Source of the DNA: Prevotella melaninogenica
GTDB taxonomy: Bacteria; Bacteroidota; Bacteroidia; Bacteroidales; Bacteroidaceae
Assembly (NCBI RefSeq): GCF_003609775.1
Contig: NZ_AP018049.1
Location: 806,001-870,000, forward strand
Direction of reading: 5' to 3'
Length of the DNA stretch: 64,000 bases
Shown here: piece after piece, positions 54,618 through 62,728 of the stretch
Layout of the letters: every line of letters starts with the position of its first letter
How positions within the stretch are numbered: position 1 is the stretch's first letter
The notes under the pieces: model-generated
Seen by the model: the letters and a program-made list of their open reading frames with translations, nothing else
What the model was told of the DNA's origin: nothing
Databases searched by the model: none
Made by a program: the position numbers and the translations under genes

Positions 54618-55490
54618 ATGGTAAAGAAGAATAGTCACACTTCAGCTTTATTTCATTATACCAGGAATCAAAATATTGTCATTAATATTTTGAGAGAAGG
54701 TTTGAAGTTCTCCTATTGTAGAGAGGAGTTCTCAGATGATTTATGTCTTGGTATTCCTATGATATGTTTTTGTGATATTCCAGTAGGTGCGAGTTTTGAG
54801 CATTCATCAAAGTATGGACAATATGCAATTGGCTTGTCAAAAGACAAGCTTTTAGACAAATATAAAGAAGCATTGGGACCAGTCAACTATGTAACATCCC
54901 TTTCATCAGTAGAAGTAGCCTTTCAATTAAGGAGTGTTGGGATTGAAAACAGACATGAGATTGATACAATTTCAAAAAAATCTCATACACCAGAAATAAA
55001 TGTTACAGTTAATGGTAGACATTACAAGGGGAAGGTATTGCCTGCAGAATATACAAATAATACCTTGAGACTTTTCCTTCAAAGTATAGAATATCATCGC
55101 TCATCTACTCAAGCAATAAGTTTGATGAAACCATATCAGTCTATTCATGATGGTAATAAACAGATAAACTATGACGAATGCGAATGGAGAATAGTTTTAC
55201 CTGAACATACAAAGCTCAATGAAAATACTCGTTGTCAATGGTTTTGGACAAAAGAAGAATATGAGAGTTGGAGAAAGCAAAGAGAAAATAAGTTCATTAA
55301 TGAAATGCCACTCCTTTTCACTGTAGATGACATTGAGTACATTATTGTCCCTACAAAAGAATTAATCCCCAACTTTATAAAACGATTAATTGACTTAAAA
55401 GAAATTTGCGGTAATAAGATAGAGGATAAAGATAGATACTCTCTTGTTTCTAAAGTTATTAGTTTAGAACAAATTAAAAGAGACTTTTAG
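54618..55490 (+). CDS. AbiGi-like abortive-infection family protein
   Basis: 290 aa cytoplasmic protein. The N-terminus LFHYTRNQNIVINILREGLK then CFCDIP fits the Abi-Gi family (putative antitoxin of the AbiG phage-defence pair), whose start resembles ADP-ribosyltransferase-like FHxT folds. ECEWRIVLPEH (about 190) is another family-like block. No AbiGii toxin follows: the next gene is convergent rpmA. It may act alone or with a distant partner. The gene is more AT-rich than its neighbours, suggesting transfer. Confidence 0.6.
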   Translation: MVKKNSHTSALFHYTRNQNIVINILREGLKFSYCREEFSDDLCLGIPMICFCDIPVGASFEHSSKYGQYAIGLSKDKLLDKYKEALGPVNYVTSLSSVEVAFQLRSVGIENRHEIDTISKKSHTPEINVTVNGRHYKGKVLPAEYTNNTLRLFLQSIEYHRSSTQAISLMKPYQSIHDGNKQINYDECEWRIVLPEHTKLNENTRCQWFWTKEEYESWRKQRENKFINEMPLLFTVDDIEYIIVPTKELIPNFIKRLIDLKEICGNKIEDKDRYSLVSKVISLEQIKRDF

Positions 55491-55531
55491 GAATATCAAT
55501 TTAGAATAAAGTATAACTCAATAAAAGCATG

Positions 55532-55560
55532 AATCCCGGCTCCAAAAGGAGACCGGGATT
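55532..55560. terminator. Hairpin between convergent abiGi-like gene and rpmA
   Basis: Stem AATCCCGG/CCGGGATT plus CTCC/GGAG around AAAA. GC-rich in an AT-rich gap; probably ends both transcripts. Confidence 0.75.
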
Positions 55561-55598
55561 ATGTTGTTTGTTTGGAATAGTTGTTTGTTTGTTTCGCT

Positions 55599-55889
55599 TT
55601 AAGCTTCTGGCTTTACAGTCTTAGCAGCGTAAACTTCCTCTGAAAGAACAGAAACAGTACTCTTGTTGTACTTGCCCTTGTGGAAGTAAACAACACCGTC
55701 TGCAAGTGCATACAATGTGTCGTCCTTACCCTGTGCAACATTCTCGCCTGGGAAGTGCTTGTTACCGCGCTGGCGAACGATGATGTTACCTGCGATAATC
55801 TTCTGGCCACCCCAGATCTTAACACCTAAACGCTTTGAAGCTGATTCGCGACCGTTCTTAGAACTACCTACACCTTTTTTATGTGCCAT
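55599..55889 (-). CDS. rpmA: 50S ribosomal protein L27
   Basis: 96 aa. Standard start [20 protein letters not shown], so no N-terminal extension needing cleavage as in Firmicutes. [18 protein letters not shown] is the conserved middle. Its N-terminus reaches the peptidyl-transferase centre. Follows rplU by 16 nt. Confidence 0.97.
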   Translation of the reverse strand: MAHKKGVGSSKNGRESASKRLGVKIWGGQKIIAGNIIVRQRGNKHFPGENVAQGKDDTLYALADGVVYFHKGKYNKSTVSVLSEEVYAAKTVKPEA

Positions 55890-55905
55890 TCTTAAGTCCT
55901 CCTTG

Positions 55906-56223
55906 TTAAGCGTTAATTGATTTAATTTCTACCTGAGTGAAGTGTGAACGATGACCGTTCTTCTTTCTGTAGTCCTTACGACGTTTCATCTTGAAGACGA
56001 TAACCTTGTCGCCCTTTACGAGAGGAGCTACTACCTCAGCTACTACCTTTGCGCCCTCAACAGTTGGTGCGCCTACTGTGACTGTTCCGTTGTTATCAAC
56101 CAACAGAACCTTGTCAAACTCAACAGCCTTGCCTTCTTCCGCATCCTTGATGTGGTTTACGAAGAGCTTCTTGCCCTCCTCAGCCTTGAACTGCTGACCG
56201 TTAATTTCTACAATTGCGTACAT
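55906..56223 (-). CDS. rplU: 50S ribosomal protein L21
   Basis: 105 aa from the ATG at 56223 ([20 protein letters not shown]); an 18-codon upstream extension lies in the leader. Conserved [16 protein letters not shown] at the end. First gene of rplU-rpmA; no obgE follows as it does in many bacteria. Confidence 0.97.
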   Translation of the reverse strand: MYAIVEINGQQFKAEEGKKLFVNHIKDAEEGKAVEFDKVLLVDNNGTVTVGAPTVEGAKVVAEVVAPLVKGDKVIVFKMKRRKDYRKKNGHRSHFTQVEIKSINA

Positions 56224-56303
56224 TTTTATATTGTAAACGGGTTTGTACCGTTGGGCGGCTGAGCATCTATTCAGCACTTGTTCTGAGCCCAGAACGGCAT
56301 AAT
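56224..56303 (-). promoter_or_regulatory. Candidate structured leader of rplU-rpmA
   Basis: About 80 nt between the predicted start of transcription and the rplU ATG. It can fold into hairpin GTTCTG-GGCT-CAGAAC and a second stem AACGG/CCGTT just before the start codon. This could be a ribosomal-protein autoregulatory leader (inference). Confidence 0.45.
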
Positions 56304-56309
56304 CGGGTG

Positions 56310-56317
56310 CAAAGTTA
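56310..56317 (-). promoter_or_regulatory. -7 box (TAACTTTG) for rplU-rpmA
   Basis: Minus-strand TAnnTTTG match. The 320 nt beyond it (to 56639) hold no gene that I can support, only AT-rich DNA. Confidence 0.65.
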
Positions 56318-56639
56318 CTAAAAATTAATGTTATGTAACATAATAATAGGTGACAAATCTTACTTAATTAACAATAATTAGAGCATTTGTTCTCTTTTAC
56401 ATTCTATAAAATCCTCTTATAAGGGTATTAAGATACTGTATGTATACAAAATTATGTACATTAAAAATCCATATTAATCTTATATTATGGCACTAAGAAC
56501 TAAAAGCGCAAATACTAACAACCTTCATAATATTAACGAAGGTCTAATGAAAAGACATAAGTCATTAAGACCATAACAAAATAATGCTAACCTTTTATCT
56601 ACATAAAGATTACACTATTATCATAGCCTTAGTTCCAAA

Positions 56640-56774
56640 CTATTTATATGTCATATCAAGGGAGCATTCATCTAAATTATCAAGTTGACGCTCATCTTCT
56701 TGATAGATATTATCAAGATTAAACTCCTGCTCATTGTGCATTTTTGGTTTACGTTTCATAGTCATGTCCTCCAT
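56640..56774 (-). CDS. 44-residue protein of unknown function
   Basis: ATG at 56774, TAG at 56640; alternative in-frame ATGs at 56765 and 56759. The peptide starts MEDMTMKRKPKMHNEQEFNL and is acidic later on (DNIYQEDERQLDNLDECSLD). Not a membrane protein. A GGAGG-like stretch is part of its own first codons. It is preceded by a promoter and a GC-rich foldable leader in a surrounding AT-rich spacer, which supports a real gene. Family not recognised. Confidence 0.55.
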   Translation of the reverse strand: MEDMTMKRKPKMHNEQEFNLDNIYQEDERQLDNLDECSLDMTYK

Positions 56775-56843
56775 AGGGTAGCCCAGCCGCAGAGCATACC
56801 TCTGATAGTAAACAATTTAGGTTGCGGCAGTCCCTTTCCATCT
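56775..56843 (-). promoter_or_regulatory. Structured leader RNA upstream of the 44-aa ORF, possible cis-regulatory RNA
   Basis: From the predicted transcription start the minus strand runs GAGATGGAAAGGGACTGCCG onward. GCCGCA near the 5' side pairs with TGCGGC downstream, enclosing ACCT/AGGT, and GGGCTACCC follows just before the ATG. It is far more GC-rich than its surroundings. It matches no riboswitch class that I can name. Confidence 0.5.
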
Positions 56844-56849
56844 CGTTTA

Positions 56850-56857
56850 CAAATATA
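56850..56857 (-). promoter_or_regulatory. -7 box (TATATTTG) for the structured leader
   Basis: Minus-strand match, with TTGTTGAC about 25 nt further upstream as a plausible -33 element. Confidence 0.6.
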
Positions 56858-57031
56858 TAAATTATAATTGATTTTTTTGTCAACAAATAAGAAATTCTTT
56901 GTTTATTCTTTCTACTGTATAGGTAGATTAATGATAAAGGAGAATTTAATACATGATTATTGTTGATGAGATATTAAAACCTAAATAAGAAAACTACAAG
57001 TAGATTATTTGCTCATTAAAATGGAATATCA

Positions 57032-57039
57032 TAACTTTG
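57032..57039 (+). promoter_or_regulatory. -7 box (TAACTTTG) for the NUDIX gene
   Basis: TAnnTTTG match; it falls inside the longest reading frame, so the real start must lie downstream of it. Confidence 0.5.
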
Positions 57040-57101
57040 TACTTGTAGAATCAATAGTTTATGGTCTTATGAACAAGATAAAACAACGCAGTGATAATGA
57101 T

Positions 57102-57635
57102 ATGAAATGGAGTACACTCTCCTCCGAGCAACTTATTAATCGACCTTGGTTAAAGGCTCGCCGTGATACCGTTCAGTTACCTAATGGAAAGGTTTATGAC
57201 GAATATTACGTACTATCATATCCAACATGGATTAATGTTATTGCTGAAACAGAAGATGGAGAACTTATTTTGGAACGTCAGTATAGACATGGACTCGGTG
57301 TTGTGTCGACTGAGATTTGTGCAGGAGTTGTAGAAGAAGGCGAGACACCTTTACAAGCTGCACAACGTGAATTAGAAGAAGAAACAGGTTATACAGGTGG
57401 AGAATGGGAAGAGATTATGATTATCTCTGCAAACCCAAGTACAATGGATAATCTTTGCCATTGCTTTTATGCTCGTAACGTCAAAAAAACGAACAATCAA
57501 CAACTTGATGACACAGAAGATATTGAGGTATTTCTTCGTTCTAAGGAAGAAGTAAAAGAAATGTTATTACGTGGAGAGTTTATTCAGTCGATGATGGTAG
57601 CTCCACTATGGAAATACTTTACCATCATAGATTAA
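57102..57635 (+). CDS. NUDIX hydrolase (ADP-ribose pyrophosphatase-like)
   Basis: 177 aa from the ATG at 57102 (MKWSTLSSEQLINRPWLKAR); an ATG at 57069-57071 is an alternative. NUDIX box GVVEEGETPLQAAQRELEEETGY (split: G at about 88, RELEEETG at about 102), with the upstream QYRHGLGVVSTEICAG beta strand and the PSTMDN loop of the ADPRase group. Splits ADP-ribose or similar nucleoside diphosphates. Last typical chromosomal gene before the change in base composition. Confidence 0.88.
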   Translation: MKWSTLSSEQLINRPWLKARRDTVQLPNGKVYDEYYVLSYPTWINVIAETEDGELILERQYRHGLGVVSTEICAGVVEEGETPLQAAQRELEEETGYTGGEWEEIMIISANPSTMDNLCHCFYARNVKKTNNQQLDDTEDIEVFLRSKEEVKEMLLRGEFIQSMMVAPLWKYFTIID

Positions 57636-59220
57636 TTCAGGATGGTAGGGAATAATAGTTTCTCAAAATATAAGATTATGATTATTATTTGCTAACTTGC
57701 TGATATATTGCAATTTACATTTTTACATTATTACACGTTCTTAAGCGTGGTTCTTTTGATGTATACGGCAAAGATAAATGATTTGTTCGGAATTTCCAAA
57801 TAGTTAACTTTCATTCACAAAATAAACATACCAACCCATTATATAAGGTAGTAATTGGGAAAGTTAGAATAAGAAAAGAAAAGCCCCCACCACCTTATAA
57901 TATAGGTGTGTGGGGGTGTCTATATGTTGATGTTATGTAGCGTTATTAATGACACCCTTTATAATAGGGTTTCATTAATACCTTGGGTTGGTAGGTTTTT
58001 ATTAGTTCCCCTTTGGGGCTGTTGTGTATTGTGTTCCTTGCTGTACTCACTTCTAACATTTTACTAAAGTAAAATAGAAAAAGAAGGAAAAACAAAATAC
58101 TAATAAATAGTGCTCGCTCCAGAACTTCAGAAAATTTCCGTTTGTGTGAAAGAAAGTGGTGGAGGGGTTTAAAACATGGCCCCCCTTCAAAAAAAAGGCC
58201 TCCCCCCCCTGCCTGCCTTATTTAATTACATTACTTGTCGTTGTCTGTCTGCTTTCCTTGCTTGCTTCCTTGTTGCTTTCCTCCTGCTTTTCTTTCTTTA
58301 CTTCCTCGGTAATTGCTGGCTGTTGTGCTGTCTGTGTCCTTTACTTGCCTTGGTGTGTCGTCTGTGTGTGCTACCTTGATAGTTAATAGATGATGTTATA
58401 TAGTTCCTTGCCGTCTGTAGTGGTTGGTTGTTGTTCTGCCCTGCTGTGTTACTGCCTTGGTGTCACTAATCATTATACAATCAATCTAATACCAACCCTT
58501 TTATAATTCATTCATAATTAAGTCAGTCGAGAGTTACCACCCTTTGAAGGTGGTTAACTCTCTCCTTAACATTAACTAATAAACTTACTAATCTATGAAA
58601 AAAATATTTTCTTATTTAAATATCTTATTATCAAGTTATTATATTACTTAAATACTCATTCTAAGCCGTTGTAACGTCCTTTGTCTTTCGTTGTGGTGTA
58701 TTGTTCCACTAATAGCGTTATATGCTGTCAGACGGCAAATAAACGGCTAATACGTTGATATTGTGTGTATTATTCCTTTACTCCTTATCTTGCTATTAAT
58801 TGGTAGTGTTGTTTGCTTGCCTGCCTGCTTGACTGCTTGGTGTTTATTATTGTCGTGCGTGGTGTTGTGTCTGTTCCTTGACTGCTTGGTGTTTACTATT
58901 ACTTCAATCTGTGTTATATATTTGCTATATGCCGTTTAATTCGCTTGTATTGGCTTGTTCCTTTGTTGCCTTTTAACTTTACCACCTTGCCACTATTACC
59001 GCTTTATATCGCTTGTATTAGTGCCTTGTGCTGGCTTATATTACGATAACAACACTTTGATAGTGTGTGTTATCTCCTTATATTGTATTATTGGGTTGGT
59101 ATGTTTATTTTATTATTTATCTTTTCTTTCTGCTTGCATATACAAAAAAGGAAATAACCATTATTAGTTATCTCCCTTTTGATTATATATTGAGTTGAAA
59201 AGAATATTTTTGTATGTTTC
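57636..59220. other. Gene-poor, low-complexity left part of the mobile-looking region
   Basis: About 1.6 kb without a credible gene. From roughly 58150 to 59000 the plus strand is T/G/C-rich with repeated TGCTTG, TTGCCT and TGTGTG runs; open frames there are low-complexity and start-less. Copies of the ACCAACCCA box occur at 57824, 57984 (reversed), 58488 and 59092 (reversed), the first three beside hairpins. A long dyad GAGAGTTACCACC/GGTGGTTAACTCTC lies at about 58520-58560. Confidence 0.6.
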
Positions 59221-59382
59221 TTAAAGTGCGTTAATCTGCTTTATAAATGTATCGTATTTCTCATTTATTATCTTTCTTTCCTTCGCTGTTTTTTCCTTTA
59301 ATATATTTATTTCTTCTTTGCGTCTTTTCTCAATTTCCTGCTTTGCTATATCCTTCATTTCTTTTGTAATACAATTATTCAT
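59221..59382 (-). CDS. Small charged coiled-coil protein
   Basis: 53 aa, MNNCITKEMKDIAKQEIEKR and a continuing K/E/I-rich helix. Almost certainly a single alpha helix or coiled coil. Last gene of the leftward cassette, 34 nt after a small membrane protein. No function recognised. Confidence 0.5.
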   Translation of the reverse strand: MNNCITKEMKDIAKQEIEKRRKEEINILKEKTAKERKIINEKYDTFIKQINAL

Positions 59383-59416
59383 TTTTTAATTGATTTACTG
59401 GTTAGTTTATTGAGTA

Positions 59417-59581
59417 TTAAACATTTACGTTATATCCTTTTTGTCTAATCTCTTTTAATACCTTGTCTTGTTTTTCTTGTTCTTTCTTCTGTAATTCCTT
59501 GCCTAAATCGACACCCATACAAAAGATACTTACACCGCAAAAGACGGCTGTTAGTATAAAAATTAAAAATAACATATTCAT
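59417..59581 (-). CDS. Small membrane-anchored protein
   Basis: 54 aa. One N-terminal transmembrane segment (MLFLIFILTAVFCGVSIF) then a K/E/Q-rich helix (GKELQKKEQEKQDKVLKEIR). The topology recalls Rz-like or holin-spanin small proteins but is too short to assign. It lies 12 nt after the 132-aa gene. Confidence 0.5.
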   Translation of the reverse strand: MNMLFLIFILTAVFCGVSIFCMGVDLGKELQKKEQEKQDKVLKEIRQKGYNVNV

Positions 59582-59593
59582 ATCTTTTTATCT

Positions 59594-59992
59594 TTATTCT
59601 TTAATTAGTTCTTTAATGTCTTGCACACGTGGCAAAGGTGCTTTTAATGCTTTTCTGTAAGTGGTGTAAACTATATCATTATTTGCCCATTGTGCTATAA
59701 TTTTACTTTTCGTTCGTGAAATTACTTTGTAAAATATTTTGTCTATTGTTCTGTTTTTGGTATGGTGCATTTTTTGCAGCATTATAACGTCCCCTCTTTT
59801 TATGCTGTTGAGGTCGTAGCCGTTGTTATCATTCCACCTTATCCACTGATATTCACCTTCTTTTGTCACCTTTGCGCAATATATTCGGTTTTCACCCCAT
59901 TTGTAATCAAACCCTTTGAAATGCTGGTGCATTATTCCATTTTTGAGGTTATAAAACTCTCTGTCTGTCAATTCATTAGCCATATTTTCCAT
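59594..59992 (-). CDS. Hypothetical protein in the replication cassette
   Basis: 132 aa (a start at the internal MANEL is also possible, four codons shorter). Mixed alpha/beta, many aromatic and basic residues (HFKGFDYKWGENRIYC, KGDVIMLQKMHH-like SIKRGDVIMLQKMHHTKNRT). No domain recognised. It follows the helicase-primase gene by 41 nt on the same strand, so a role in replication or its regulation is possible. Confidence 0.6.
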   Translation of the reverse strand: MENMANELTDREFYNLKNGIMHQHFKGFDYKWGENRIYCAKVTKEGEYQWIRWNDNNGYDLNSIKRGDVIMLQKMHHTKNRTIDKIFYKVISRTKSKIIAQWANNDIVYTTYRKALKAPLPRVQDIKELIKE

Positions 59993-60033
59993 ATTATATT
60001 TTTTATTTCTTTATTATATTATTCTTTCTTTTA

Positions 60034-61956
60034 TTAGTTTACTTGTGTTTGCCCTTTTGCTTGGTTGTATTTTTTAAAAATAAACCTCAATCCGTACCGC
60101 TCGTTATCTTCTAAGTTATTGAGTACATAATCAAAATTACAATCTGTTTTGAACTCATCGTAACCGCTTCTTTGCTGCCTGATTATGTGTAATAACTCCC
60201 TGCCATTTTCGCCCCAAATGTTGGCTATTGCATTAGCCAGCCCAAGCGTATCTTTGTGATTTTTTGAAAGTTGTATTTTATTTTGCTTGATATCCTCCAC
60301 CATTGATTTAACCTTTTTAAATTCCCTTTCTGTAAGTGGTTTATTTGCGTTAATTTCCAACCCTTGAAGGGGTTGTTTATTAACTTGGGTTGGTATGTTT
60401 AATTTACGTGTATATATATCGCATTTAGTATTCCAATATTCGTTATCGTCAATGCTCATATATCTTTCACGATTGACATTAATGCAACTACTATCTAACT
60501 TCAAACCTATTTTATTAAAGTCCTCCTCCAATGCCTTAAACACCGCCTTAAAGTCGGTTTTATTTTCGTCCAAAATTGGTATTAAAGCGTACATTCCTTT
60601 GCCTCCTACTGACATACTACTATACATAACATAAGGCAATGAATTAACCCTTTTACGCATTTCTTCAAGTGTCATTCCCTTATTGTCCTTCTCATCTAAA
60701 TCAACGGCAATTAGTGGGTTAACTTCTTTTACTTCCTTGGCTGTTTCGCCTTGACAAAGACAAGAAGGGGTATAAGATAATACCTTTGCTTTTGCTTGTC
60801 TGTACTCACTTTCATTCTTGTTTCTGTCAATGTTTCTCACCGCTTCTATTTCCTCTTTGCAGTTTCTCCCTAACATTATAGCATTGTATAATGTGTATTC
60901 ATTCAATACTTTATGTTGTCCCATAATGTTAACTTTGGTATTATGTATGAAATCGGGGGTTATTCTTTGCGCCTGCTTTTCCTCTTTTGCTTCCTGCTTT
61001 TCTTTCTTTATTTCCTCGGTATTTGCTTTCTCCTTGGCTGCTTCCTCTTTGACTGCTGGGGCTGCTTTGGTTGCTGGTTGTGTTGCTGTTGGGGTTGCTT
61101 GTGCTGCTGGCTGGCTGCCTTCCTTTGCTTTTTCCTCCATTATTGCCTTCATTACATCGGTCGCAATATCTTTATTAATATCCTTTGGGGTGTTGTCCTC
61201 GGTGCTGCTGTCCGTGTCGCTATATGTAAGGTGTACGGGGTTATACTTTAATACGCATTTGCCCCCCATTACTCCTTTTGCGCTGTCCCTTACTTTCAAC
61301 ACTTTTATAGTTGTTTCTTTGGCTTCATAATCGCTAATTTTCAAACTAAACATAAAATCAGAAATGTTATAAAAGTTTGCGCTGCCATTAACGGAATAAG
61401 CAGTAACTTCTTGACCTTCAATTAATTTAGTGGGATGTGTTACTAATATAACCGCTATATCGTTATCTATACTTGCCTGCTTTAGGGCACTCAAAGCCCT
61501 TGCTATATTGGTAGTGTTAATCTCACCGATTAAGTGCTGTAGCATTGTAAAGTTATCAATAACCACCATATCAACCCCGTATGTTTCCTTTGCGTCCTTT
61601 ATCATATCTAATAAATCTTGCCAATCGCTAAAATCATAGTCGTATAATATGCTAAATTCGCTTGCTTTGGCTGCTGATTGGAACAAAATAGATAACATTC
61701 TACATTGGCGGTCTTGCGGTGTTTCGGTCGCAATATATAGGGTTTTCCAATTATTATTTTTTGCCATTTGATAGCCGTAAAAATTTGTAAAAGTTGACTT
61801 ACCGCTGGCAGGGGTTGCGACTATTGTTGTTAATGTCTGTTTGTCTATTCGCAAAATATCATCTATTGATTTAACCCCACATTTATAACCGTCAAATGAT
61901 TTATAGTCCTTTGCTGCTTGTATGAACTTGTTTGTATCTAATCTTTTGAAACTCAT
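60034..61956 (-). CDS. Helicase-primase fusion (DnaB/Twinkle-like ATPase plus BT4734/VirE-N-like domain)
   Basis: 640 aa. Residues about 1-260 are a RecA-fold replicative helicase domain: Walker A VATPASGKSTFTN (about 47), Walker B MVVIDNFTML, and VILVTHPTK. A low-complexity A/P/T/K/E linker (about 275-345) leads to a domain like BT4734-N/VirE-N (primase-like) with PLIAVDLDEKDN (DxD) and MSVGGKGMYALIPI. The rest (about 540-640) is helical. The order helicase then primase is the reverse of Twinkle or phage gp4. A box copy at 60386 is translated in-frame (LNIPTQVNKQPLQG). Confidence 0.8.
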   Translation of the reverse strand: MSFKRLDTNKFIQAAKDYKSFDGYKCGVKSIDDILRIDKQTLTTIVATPASGKSTFTNFYGYQMAKNNNWKTLYIATETPQDRQCRMLSILFQSAAKASEFSILYDYDFSDWQDLLDMIKDAKETYGVDMVVIDNFTMLQHLIGEINTTNIARALSALKQASIDNDIAVILVTHPTKLIEGQEVTAYSVNGSANFYNISDFMFSLKISDYEAKETTIKVLKVRDSAKGVMGGKCVLKYNPVHLTYSDTDSSTEDNTPKDINKDIATDVMKAIMEEKAKEGSQPAAQATPTATQPATKAAPAVKEEAAKEKANTEEIKKEKQEAKEEKQAQRITPDFIHNTKVNIMGQHKVLNEYTLYNAIMLGRNCKEEIEAVRNIDRNKNESEYRQAKAKVLSYTPSCLCQGETAKEVKEVNPLIAVDLDEKDNKGMTLEEMRKRVNSLPYVMYSSMSVGGKGMYALIPILDENKTDFKAVFKALEEDFNKIGLKLDSSCINVNRERYMSIDDNEYWNTKCDIYTRKLNIPTQVNKQPLQGLEINANKPLTEREFKKVKSMVEDIKQNKIQLSKNHKDTLGLANAIANIWGENGRELLHIIRQQRSGYDEFKTDCNFDYVLNNLEDNERYGLRFIFKKYNQAKGQTQVN

Positions 61957-61969
61957 ATCTTTATGCTGG

Positions 61970-62434
61970 TTAAATTTTTATTGCTGCTTGCAATTCTGCA
62001 AGTGTTGGCTTATGTTCTTGTTGTGGTGCTGTTTCCTTTTTAGCGTTAATAATACCACCCTTTGAAGGGTTGTTATTATTACTTTGGGTTGGTATGTTTA
62101 TTTTATTGCTTGTCGCTTTCGCTTGTTTCTGCTTGCCGTCCGTGTCCTTTGCCAACTTTAACGCCTTATTAGATAATATCCATTTTTTCGATTTATATTT
62201 ATTTTTTGTGTAAATGTCTTTTAAAGGCAAAATATATCCTTGTTCTATCAACTCATTAATTACTTTTGTCATTTGGCGGTGTACATTATCTTTGCCAAAT
62301 CCGCAAATATTCTCACCGATATATTTTATTTGTGCTTCAATTTCTCGCTTATTAAGCGAAAGCAAGTATAATAAAACTAACTTGCTTGTTGGGCTAATTT
62401 CTAACCTTGTTGTTAATATCTTGTAGATGTTCAT
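61970..62434 (-). CDS. Winged-helix replication-initiation-like protein
   Basis: 154 aa. Residues 1-95 look like a phage/plasmid replisome-organiser winged helix (TSKLVLLYLLSLNKREIEAQ, GENICGFGKDNVHRQMTKVI), followed by a disordered tail with INIPTQSNNNNPSKGGIINA, which is encoded by the box at 62085 plus its hairpin. It lies 13 nt upstream of the helicase-primase gene. Likely binds the origin and recruits the helicase (inference from fold type and position). Confidence 0.6.
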   Translation of the reverse strand: MNIYKILTTRLEISPTSKLVLLYLLSLNKREIEAQIKYIGENICGFGKDNVHRQMTKVINELIEQGYILPLKDIYTKNKYKSKKWILSNKALKLAKDTDGKQKQAKATSNKINIPTQSNNNNPSKGGIINAKKETAPQQEHKPTLAELQAAIKI

Positions 62435-62539
62435 AGCGTTTTTTTTAACATCATTATTTTTATAGCATTTTTATAGTAAAAAGGTGGTGGAGGAAAACGC
62501 TAAATAAACCCCCATTTATACCACCTATATTTTTATCTA

Positions 62540-62728
62540 TTATACTTCATCTTTAAATTGATTGGATAAATCAATTAAATTAATTGCTGCGTTAATCTTC
62601 TCCCATTTCTTTTTTATCGCTTCAATTCTTTTCGCTTCCTTTTCTGGTGTCATATTCTTATATCGTGCTTTCTGTGCTTCTGACATCTTGCGCTTTGTTT
62701 CCTCGCTGTGCTTTCTTCCTGTCATCAT
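62540..62728 (-). CDS. NUMOD3-motif small protein
   Basis: 62 aa. GRKHSEETKRKMSEAQKARY is a clear NUMOD3 DNA-binding motif, usually found in homing endonucleases of the GIY-YIG or HNH type. No nuclease domain is attached, so this is either a stand-alone DNA-binding protein or a leftover of a homing enzyme. First gene of the cassette as seen here. Confidence 0.7.
   Translation of the reverse strand: MMTGRKHSEETKRKMSEAQKARYKNMTPEKEAKRIEAIKKKWEKINAAINLIDLSNQFKDEV

Noticed and set aside
54453..54638. Minus-strand ORF overlapping the sulfatase and AbiGi-like starts
   Set aside because: Overlaps two plus-strand genes, and there is no sequence resemblance to known proteins.
58156..58386. 76-aa plus-strand ORF rich in V, L, C and S
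   Set aside because: Low-complexity T/G-rich DNA gives hydrophobic open frames by chance; no promoter or family match.
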